Shown here: positions 1 through 5,266 of the stretch, piece by piece | How positions within the stretch are numbered: position 1 is the stretch's first letter | Layout of the letters: every line of letters begins with the position of its first letter | From: an uncultured Bacteroidota bacterium | Lineage (GTDB): Bacteria; Bacteroidota; Bacteroidia; 2-12-FULL-35-15 | Reading direction: 5' to 3' | Length of the DNA: 10,363 bases | Assembly (NCBI GenBank): GCA_903833025.1 | Contig: CAILDT010000517.1 | Coordinates: 1-10,363 of the forward strand | Translations under genes and position numbers: made by a program | Notes under the pieces: model-generated | The model's input: only the letters and a program-made list of their open reading frames with translations | Databases searched by the model: none | Told to the model about the DNA's origin: nothing

Positions 1-420
1 TTTACCAAGCAATTGATTTATATTTCCTCTTTCGAAATACGCTTGTATGTTATTAGTCGGGTCTTCCTTTATAGCGAGTGTATAATCTTCAATCGCACCT
101 GCGTAATTGGTACATTCTGCTTTAGCAGCAGCACGCACTATATATACTTTTTTATATTTTGCAGATAACATTAATGCTTGGTCGAAATCCTTTATTGCAT
201 CTTCACAATAATTCATCTTCAGTTTTACCACACCTCTGTTATAGTGCGCATAATAATCTCCCGGCGAGTCTTCCAAAACTTTATTAAACAGCGGCATTGA
301 TTCCTGATACTTTTCTGCTTTAGCAAGATTCATTGCTTCAGAAAGTAATTTTTTATTGTCTTGCGCATTGCCATAAATAAATAGTGAGCAACAGAACAAA
401 ATAAGAATTGTCTTCTTCAT
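1..420 (-). CDS. secreted TPR-repeat protein, N-terminal part (runs off left edge)
   Basis: An open frame read on the minus strand from ATG at 420-418 continues to the window edge, giving the first 140 residues and no stop, so the C-terminus is missing. Residues 1-20 form a signal peptide (MKKT start, hydrophobic ILILFCCSLFIYG core, NAQ at the likely cleavage site, a common Bacteroidota pattern). The rest is helical and looks like tetratricopeptide repeats: a unit with EAMNLAKAEKYQESMPLFNK near residues 28-47, one with YAHYNRGVVKLK and CEDAIKDFDQAL near 58-83, and one with AGAIEDYTLAIKEDP near 106-120 followed by AYFERGNINQLLGK. TPRs mediate protein-protein contacts; the partner and function cannot be told from this piece. 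It is transcribed divergently from the aspartate kinase gene and has its own -7 element about 22 bases upstream. The TPR call is firm; no specific function is claimed. Confidence 0.85.
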   Translation of the reverse strand, partial: MKKTILILFCCSLFIYGNAQDNKKLLSEAMNLAKAEKYQESMPLFNKVLEDSPGDYYAHYNRGVVKLKMNYCEDAIKDFDQALMLSAKYKKVYIVRAAAKAECTNYAGAIEDYTLAIKEDPTNNIQAYFERGNINQLLGK

Positions 421-441
421 AAAAAGTAAATAATGAGAGAA

Positions 442-449
442 CAAAACTA
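442..449 (-). promoter_or_regulatory. -7 element (TAGTTTTG) for the minus-strand TPR gene
   Basis: On the minus strand the bases read TAGTTTTG, a full match to the Bacteroidota TAnnTTTG -7 consensus, 21 bases before the ATG of the TPR gene. No good TTG -33 element is seen at the usual distance, so the assignment rests on the -7 match and position. Confidence 0.5.
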
Positions 450-514
450 TATATTTTTTTTGTTGTAGAATAAACATTAATGCGATTAGCGATAAAACCA
501 ACTTCTATTACTGC

Positions 515-540
515 TTGTATGTTTAAATTTCATACGTTTG
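515..540 (+). promoter_or_regulatory. promoter of the aspartate kinase gene
   Basis: TACGTTTG at 533-540 is a full match to the Bacteroidota -7 consensus TAnnTTTG and lies 22 bases before the ATG at 563, leaving a leader of only about 15 bases. A TTG at 515-517 could be the -33 element, but the 15-base spacer is shorter than the usual 17-20, so that half is doubtful. The -7 box sits in a 14-base word (528-541) repeated exactly upstream of the DUF3820 gene on the other strand. The short leader leaves no room for a lysine riboswitch. Confidence 0.55.
517..535. promoter_or_regulatory. inverted repeat overlapping the aspartate kinase promoter
   Basis: GTATG at 517-521 and CATAC at 531-535 are perfect inverted arms around the 9-base AT spacer TTTAAATTT. 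The right arm overlaps the -7 box, which is where a repressor site would block RNA polymerase. Five-base arms are short, so this may be chance; no regulator is encoded nearby. Confidence 0.25.
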
Positions 541-562
541 TAAAAGAATAAATAATCGAAAA

Positions 563-1873
563 ATGAAAGTATTAAAATTTGGCGGCACATCAGTAGGTTC
601 TGCCGAACGCATGCAGGCATTAGTTTCATTAATAAATGACGGAACACCCAAGATAGTTGTGTTGTCAGCAATGAGTGGCACTACTAATGCTTTGGTGGAA
701 ATTGCAAACTCTTTATATTTCAAGGAAAACGATAAAGCAAAGATACTTATTGATACATTAGAATTAAAATACAAAGATGTTATCCAACAACTATACAAAT
801 CAAAGGACGCATTGAACAAAGGGGCAGAACTCATTACTTCACACTTTGATTACCTGCGTTCATTCACTATTGATTTGTTTACCATAAATGAAGAGCGAGC
901 AATTCTTGCACAAGGCGAATTACTTTCCACTGCATTGTTTCATTATTATTTAGAAGAACTTAATATCGAATCTGTATTACTTTCCGCACTTAACTTTATG
1001 CGTATAGATGAAAATGAAGAGCCAGATATGAAGTATATAAAAGAAAATACAAAAGCAGAATTAAATAAATATCCGACAGTTAAGTTATTTATTACTCAAG
1101 GATATATTTGCAGAAATGCGTTTGGCGAAATAGATAATTTAAAACGCGGAGGAAGTGATTATACAGCCACTATTATTGGTGCAGCTGTTAAAGCAGATGA
1201 AATAGAAATATGGACTGACATAGATGGGATGCACAATAACGACCCAAGAATAGTAGAAAACACTCACCCTATTTCCGAATTATCTTTTGATGAAGCAGCC
1301 GAGCTTGCTTATTTCGGAGCAAAGATATTGCACCCTACCTGCATACTTCCTGCACAAGTAAATAACATTCCTGTACATTTATTAAATACAATGCAGCCAA
1401 ATGCAAAAGGAACTTTAATCAGTTCTAAAACAACAGCAGACAGTATTAAGGCAGTTGCTGCTAAAGATGGCATTACTGCAATAAACATTAAATCAGGACG
1501 GATGTTATTAGCGTATGGTTTTCTACGCGCTGTGTTCGAAATATTTGAACGCTTCAAAACTCCAATTGATATGATTACTACTTCCGAAGTTGCTGTATCA
1601 TTAACTATTGATAACACTAAAAACATAGATGCAATAGTAAAAGAACTAAAACAATTTTGTACTGTAGAAATAGATATTGATTTAACAATAGTATGTATTG
1701 TCGGCAGTTTCTCTGCGGAAAAACAAGGATATGCAATGCGAATTTTTGAAGCATTAAAAGATATTCCTATCCGTATGATTTCTTATGGTGGTAGCGAAAA
1801 CAATGTATCGGTCTTAATAGATAGCAAATTAAAAAAGGATGCATTAATTGCACTTAACAAAGGATTATTCTAA
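563..1873 (+). CDS. lysC: aspartate kinase (monofunctional)
   Basis: Phosphorylates L-aspartate with ATP to 4-phospho-aspartate, the first step towards lysine, meso-diaminopimelate, threonine and methionine; cytosolic. The 436 residues begin with the signature KFGGTSVG at 5-12. The amino-acid kinase domain spans about 1-285, with RGGSDYTA at 195-202 and WTDIDGM with NDPRIV shortly after. The C-terminal third (about 300-436) is two ACT modules, with RMLLAYGFLRAVFEIF from 313 and IVCIVGSF plus IRMISYGGS further on. This is the usual arrangement for allosteric feedback by lysine or threonine, but which effector acts cannot be read from sequence. Length is close to E. coli LysC (449), and no homoserine dehydrogenase domain follows, so it is not a ThrA/MetL fusion. 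ATG at 563 puts the kinase motif at the normal distance. It ends in a single TAA, six bases before lysA and in the same frame. The symbol reflects family and context; the particular isozyme is inferred. Confidence 0.95.
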   Translation: MKVLKFGGTSVGSAERMQALVSLINDGTPKIVVLSAMSGTTNALVEIANSLYFKENDKAKILIDTLELKYKDVIQQLYKSKDALNKGAELITSHFDYLRSFTIDLFTINEERAILAQGELLSTALFHYYLEELNIESVLLSALNFMRIDENEEPDMKYIKENTKAELNKYPTVKLFITQGYICRNAFGEIDNLKRGGSDYTATIIGAAVKADEIEIWTDIDGMHNNDPRIVENTHPISELSFDEAAELAYFGAKILHPTCILPAQVNNIPVHLLNTMQPNAKGTLISSKTTADSIKAVAAKDGITAINIKSGRMLLAYGFLRAVFEIFERFKTPIDMITTSEVAVSLTIDNTKNIDAIVKELKQFCTVEIDIDLTIVCIVGSFSAEKQGYAMRIFEALKDIPIRMISYGGSENNVSVLIDSKLKKDALIALNKGLF

Positions 1874-1879
1874 ACAATT

Positions 1880-3046
1880 ATGTTCAATCAGGAAACGATA
1901 AATAAATTAAAATCCATTCCCACTCCATTCTATTATTACGATTTGGAGGTGCTGAAACAAACGCTCCACTTAGCAAAAACAGAAAGTGAGAAGTATAATT
2001 TTATAGTCCATTATGCACTAAAAGCAAATGTTAGCAATGAAATATTAAACATTATTAAATCATATAACATAGGTGCCGACTGTGTTAGTGGCAATGAAGT
2101 AAAAAAAGCTGTTGAATGTAATTTTAACTCCGAAGATATTGTATTTGCAGGCGTTGGCAAAAGCGATGAAGAAATTAATTACGCGCTCGACCACAATATC
2201 TTTTGTTTTAATTGCGAAAGCATACAAGAACTCGAAGTGATAAATGAACTTGCAATTACGAAAAACAAAATAGCAAGTATCGCCCTACGTATCAATCCAA
2301 ATGTAAATGCAAACACACACAAATACATTACTACTGGACTCGAAGAAAATAAATTCGGCATTAATTTATGGGAATTAGATGCAGTAACTAATCTTCTTAA
2401 AACCACCACCAATTTAAAACTCATCGGTTTGCATTTTCATATCGGCTCACAAATAACTGATTTGAATACTTACAAGAGCTTATGTATAAAAGTAAATGAA
2501 ATTCAAAATTGGTTTGAACATCATAATATTAAACTGGAAAATATAAATGTAGGCGGTGGATTAGGCGTAGATTATCACCAACCAGATACAAACCGCTATG
2601 CTAATTTTGCTTCCTATTTCAAATTGTTCAACAACTTTTTAGAAGTTCGTCCACATCAAAAAGTGCATTTCGAATTAGGCAGAGCATTAGTTGCGCAATG
2701 CGGTACACTTATATCCAAAGTGCTGTACATTAAAAAAGGCGTATCCACCAACTTTGTTATTTTAGATGCTGGAATGACCGAACTCTTGCGCCCTGCATTG
2801 TATCAGGCATATCATAAAATTGAAAACCTGTCCCAATCTCCTCACTCCTCACTCCTATCTCCGTTCTATAAGTACGATGTTGTAGGCCCTATTTGCGAAA
2901 GCGCCGATTGTTTTGGCAAAGCCGTTAACCTTCCCGAAACATTTCGTGGCGATATTATTGCCCTCCGAACTACAGGTGCGTATGGCGAAGTAATGAGTTC
3001 CGCATATAATTTAAGAGACAGAGTTAAAGCTATTTATTCTTACTAA
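1880..3046 (+). CDS. lysA: diaminopimelate decarboxylase
   Basis: PLP enzyme that decarboxylates meso-2,6-diaminopimelate to L-lysine, the last step of lysine synthesis; cytosolic dimer. The 388 residues show the fold-III decarboxylase pattern: YALKAN at 45-50 with K48 as the expected PLP Schiff-base lysine, HFHIGSQ at 185-191, the phosphate-binding GGGLG at 225-229, ELGR at 265-268, CESAD at 339-343 with the active-site cysteine, and GAYGEVMSSAYN at 366-377 with the substrate-binding tyrosine. Length is slightly short of E. coli LysA (420). It is almost certainly co-transcribed with the aspartate kinase (six-base gap, same frame). The loop at residues 320-328 is encoded by a heptanucleotide tandem repeat (2838-2862) between conserved blocks; it keeps the frame open and does not touch catalytic motifs. 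The gene is followed by a 90-base gap that may carry a new promoter. Confidence 0.96.
   Translation: MFNQETINKLKSIPTPFYYYDLEVLKQTLHLAKTESEKYNFIVHYALKANVSNEILNIIKSYNIGADCVSGNEVKKAVECNFNSEDIVFAGVGKSDEEINYALDHNIFCFNCESIQELEVINELAITKNKIASIALRINPNVNANTHKYITTGLEENKFGINLWELDAVTNLLKTTTNLKLIGLHFHIGSQITDLNTYKSLCIKVNEIQNWFEHHNIKLENINVGGGLGVDYHQPDTNRYANFASYFKLFNNFLEVRPHQKVHFELGRALVAQCGTLISKVLYIKKGVSTNFVILDAGMTELLRPALYQAYHKIENLSQSPHSSLLSPFYKYDVVGPICESADCFGKAVNLPETFRGDIIALRTTGAYGEVMSSAYNLRDRVKAIYSY
2838..2862 (+). repeat. heptanucleotide tandem repeat CTCC+3 inside lysA
   Basis: Two exact CTCCTCA units (2838-2844, 2845-2851), a variant CTCCTAT (2852-2858) and a partial CTCC (2859-2862) give about 3.6 copies of a 7-bp period. 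They encode the loop PHSSLLSP between the RPALY and YDVVGPICES blocks, a region of variable length in this family. The unit is not a multiple of three, so gain or loss of one copy would break lysA. Confidence 0.7.
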
Positions 3047-3067
3047 TGCGCTTCAAATATTTTTATG

Positions 3068-3096
3068 TTGTAATTTGTAAAGGTTAACTATCTTTA
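3068..3096 (+). promoter_or_regulatory. possible promoter before the membrane-protein gene
   Basis: TTG at 3068-3070, an 18-base spacer, then TATCTTTA at 3089-3096, which matches the TAnnTTTG consensus at all but the last base. It lies in the 90-base gap after lysA, 40 bases before the ATG at 3137. The spacing is good and the gap is the largest within the plus-strand block before the mutase, so a second transcription start for the downstream genes is plausible. Confidence 0.35.
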
Positions 3097-3136
3097 CACT
3101 CGATTTTAAAACACAAAAAACAATTACACACTCTTA

Positions 3137-3880
3137 ATGAGCAGATTTAAAGAAAAAACCCAGGGATTTATAATGGGTTTAATGGTTGGACTATTAGTGG
3201 CAGGTGGTTTTTTTATTCTTAAATTAGATACTTATTTTAAAGAGTTGAACTTTTATAAATCATTTATTCACACCTTTACTTCCGAATCAAAAACAAACGA
3301 ATTAATCGAGAACAATAAAGGTTCAGCATCAGAACAGGAAGATAAATCTGCCACCCAAAATCAAAACAACAAAACAAATTCGGGAAAAGATTCAGTAAAA
3401 AAAACATATTCTTTCATTACCCAAAATATAGAAGATGAAGACACACTTGGTTTAATGTCTTCAACACAGGATACAACTAATGATAATTCATTTGATAAGG
3501 ATGAAGTAGTAGTAAAAAAAGATGAATTGATAGGAGCAAAAACATTTGAAGTAATTAACCTAAATCCTCTTCCTAAGACTTCTAGTGCGAAAGATTCACT
3601 TCTGCAAAGAGTAAGCGGTGTACAGGAAGAAAAAAATACCGGCAAGCAGTTATTTAATATTGAGTTTTGGAAATCGCCTTTAAACTACAAGGGATATAAG
3701 ATGAGTAAGTATAAAATAGTATTGTTCGGAATAGCTTCTGATGAAGGAATAAAAGTGTTTAAACAAGATGATGCCATTTATTTAAAAAATCTTTCTACAG
3801 TTTATAAGCTTGATTACGCAAATGAGCTAAAACCTTATGAAAAGATAAATGATGAAAGCATTATTAATAAATTAAAATAA
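3137..3880 (+). CDS. uncharacterised single-pass membrane protein between lysA and dapF
   Basis: I do not recognise a named family. The 247 residues have three parts. A basic N-terminus (MSRFKEK) precedes a hydrophobic, glycine-rich helix at about 11-30 (FIMGLMVGLLVAGGFFILKL), which predicts an uncleaved anchor with the N-terminus inside and the bulk in the periplasm. A long polar linker, about 48-170, is rich in Asn, Ser, Thr, Asp, Glu and Lys and is probably disordered. A compact C-terminal segment, about 172-235, contains FNIEFWKSPLNYKGYKM, then a strand-like KYKIVLFGI and further beta-rich sequence ending YKLDYANELKPYEKI; this looks like a small folded domain. There are no cysteines and no catalytic motif I can name. 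Its position between lysA and dapF, upstream of mltG, hints at a cell-envelope role, but that is inference only. ATG at 3137 is chosen because it starts just before the membrane helix. A run of eight A at 3397-3404 lies in the linker. Confidence 0.8.
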   Translation: MSRFKEKTQGFIMGLMVGLLVAGGFFILKLDTYFKELNFYKSFIHTFTSESKTNELIENNKGSASEQEDKSATQNQNNKTNSGKDSVKKTYSFITQNIEDEDTLGLMSSTQDTTNDNSFDKDEVVVKKDELIGAKTFEVINLNPLPKTSSAKDSLLQRVSGVQEEKNTGKQLFNIEFWKSPLNYKGYKMSKYKIVLFGIASDEGIKVFKQDDAIYLKNLSTVYKLDYANELKPYEKINDESIINKLK

Positions 3881-3916
3881 TTAATTACTACGTTGATTAT
3901 AAAATCGAAAAAGAAA

Positions 3917-4699
3917 GTGTACGCCCAATTTCATAAATATCAAGGAACAGGAAATGATTTTATCATCATTGATAACCGCGGTTCTAAATTTCCTAGAAGA
4001 GATAGTGAGCTGATAAAAAAACTTTGCAACCGTCATTTCGGAATAGGTGCTGATGGTTTAATATTGCTACAAAAGAAAGTTGATTACGATTTTGAAATGG
4101 TGTACTATAATGCTGACGGAAAAGAAAGCAGTATGTGTGGTAATGGTGGCAGATGCGTTGTCGAGTATGCACGAACGTTGGGACTTGTAAAAACAAAAGC
4201 CAACTTTTATGCAATAGATGGTGAACATTGGGCAGAGATAAAACAAAAAAACATCTCTCTAAAAATGAATAATGTGTATGACATCGAAATAAATGAAGGG
4301 CACTACTTTTTAAACACTGGCTCGCCACATTATGTAAAGTTTGTAGATAATATAGAAAAGTTTAATGTGCTTGAAGATGGTAGAAATATACGTTACAATG
4401 AACGTTTTAAAAAAGCAGGAACAAATGTAAATTTTGTAGAAAAAGATTATAATGAATTGTTTGTTCGCACGTATGAAAGAGGCGTGGAAGGAGAAACACT
4501 TTCGTGCGGAACAGGTGTAACTGCTGCTGCGTTGGTTGCCGCTTTAAAAAATGTTTCCACTAGCCAAACTACCTGCGAAATAAAAACATTGGGAGGACAT
4601 TTAAAGGTTAAATTCAAAAAACATTCCAATCATTCGTTTACTGATATATGGTTGGAAGGCCCTGTACAATTAGTGTTTAGTGGAGAAGTTGAAATATAG
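3917..4699 (+). CDS. dapF: diaminopimelate epimerase
   Basis: Interconverts LL- and meso-diaminopimelate without cofactor; the product feeds both peptidoglycan synthesis and LysA. The hallmarks of the two-cysteine epimerase are present: FHKYQGTGNDF at the N-terminus, GADGLI, MCGNGGRC with the first catalytic cysteine (residue 74), a TGSPHYV segment, and YERGVEGETLSCGTG with the second cysteine (residue 197). There is no ATG at the 5' end. A TTG at 3893 would give 268 residues with a basic extension (MIIKSKKK); I prefer GTG at 3917 (260 residues) because it puts the start four residues before FHKYQGTGNDF, as in homologues, and has an A/G-rich stretch in front. The preceding gene ends at 3880, so co-transcription is likely. 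The gene ends in two in-frame stops, TAG then TAA. Function is secure; only the start is uncertain. Confidence 0.95.
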   Translation: MYAQFHKYQGTGNDFIIIDNRGSKFPRRDSELIKKLCNRHFGIGADGLILLQKKVDYDFEMVYYNADGKESSMCGNGGRCVVEYARTLGLVKTKANFYAIDGEHWAEIKQKNISLKMNNVYDIEINEGHYFLNTGSPHYVKFVDNIEKFNVLEDGRNIRYNERFKKAGTNVNFVEKDYNELFVRTYERGVEGETLSCGTGVTAAALVAALKNVSTSQTTCEIKTLGGHLKVKFKKHSNHSFTDIWLEGPVQLVFSGEVEI

Positions 4700-4700
4700 T

Positions 4701-4705
4701 AAGGA
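4701..4705 (+). promoter_or_regulatory. Shine-Dalgarno sequence of the acetyltransferase gene
   Basis: AAGGA lies nine bases before the ATG at 4715 and overlaps the second stop codon of dapF. Clear Shine-Dalgarno sequences are otherwise lacking in this window, so this one stands out and supports the chosen start. Confidence 0.5.
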
Positions 4706-4714
4706 ACTTCCCAA

Positions 4715-5233
4715 ATGAAACTCCAATCCAAAAACATATTTCTTCGTGCTGTTGAACCTGCTGATATTGATGTATTGTATCAATGGGAAAACGATACGGA
4801 AAATTGGAATGTTAGCAGTACTCAAACCCCATTCTCCAGAAACGTGCTTGAACAGTACATTGCAAATGCTCATCAGGATATTTATAGTGTAAAACAATTG
4901 AGGTTAATGATTTGCGATACAGCAAATAAAGCTGTTGGTTGTATTGATTTGTTTGATTTTGAACCTAACCATCTTCGTGCAGGATTAGGTATTTTAATAG
5001 CTGATAAAACAGACAGAAGAAAAGGATATGCTTCCGAGGCATTGGAATTATTGATTGATTATTGCTTTCAAACGCTTAATCTTCATCAGCTATACTGTAA
5101 TGTTACCATAGATAATGAAGCGAGTGTATTGTTATTTCAGAAACACGGTTTTTTAATTACTGGAATTAAAAAGCAATGGGTACGCGATGGCGCAAAGTAT
5201 AAAGATGAGCTGATGCTTCAGCGAATCAGGTAA
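4715..5233 (+). CDS. GNAT-family N-acetyltransferase, RimJ/RimL/SpeG-like
   Basis: Transfers an acetyl group from acetyl-CoA to an amine; the acceptor is not known. The 172 residues follow the Acetyltransf_3 pattern: LRAVEPADIDVLYQWEND at about 10-27, a central strand AGLGILIAD at 89-97, the acetyl-CoA pyrophosphate loop RRKGYASEAL at 101-110 (R/Q-x-x-G-x-G/A), and LYCNVTIDNEASVLLFQKHGF at about 126-146, which includes the usual Asn-Glu-x-S contact region and the K-x-GF turn. The layout and the C-terminal WVRDGAKYKDELML resemble polyamine acetyltransferases such as SpeG as well as ribosomal-protein acetyltransferases, so the substrate could be a polyamine, a peptide N-terminus or another amine. 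It starts 15 bases after dapF and is probably in the same transcript. Full length for the family. Confidence 0.88.
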   Translation: MKLQSKNIFLRAVEPADIDVLYQWENDTENWNVSSTQTPFSRNVLEQYIANAHQDIYSVKQLRLMICDTANKAVGCIDLFDFEPNHLRAGLGILIADKTDRRKGYASEALELLIDYCFQTLNLHQLYCNVTIDNEASVLLFQKHGFLITGIKKQWVRDGAKYKDELMLQRIR

Positions 5234-5239
5234 ATTACC

Positions 5240-5263
5240 GCGAAGGCGCAAAGACGCAAAAGA
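5240..5263 (+). repeat. 8-bp-period tandem repeat in the leader of the cytochrome gene
   Basis: Three imperfect 8-base units, GCGAAGGC, GCAAAGAC and GCAAAAGA, fill most of the 33-base gap between the acetyltransferase stop and the cytochrome ATG at 5267. From memory, GCAAAGAC-like strings occur as short dispersed intergenic repeats in several environmental bacterial groups; I could not check this here. The last unit supplies the purine-rich stretch three bases before the ATG, so the repeat also forms the ribosome-entry region. Confidence 0.65.
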
Positions 5264-5266
5264 TTT

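Noticed and set aside
541..562. Lysine riboswitch or attenuator before the aspartate kinase gene
   Set aside because: The predicted transcript leader is only about 15 bases, far too short for a lysine riboswitch, and no paired stems are visible.
523..834. Minus-strand open frame of 103 codons over the start of the aspartate kinase gene
   Set aside because: It is antisense to a gene with clear kinase motifs, has no recognisable domain, and crosses the promoter region.
3397..3404. Run of eight A in the membrane-protein gene as a slippage switch
   Set aside because: Runs of this length are common in such AT-rich DNA and it sits in a disordered lysine-coding linker; no evidence of variation.
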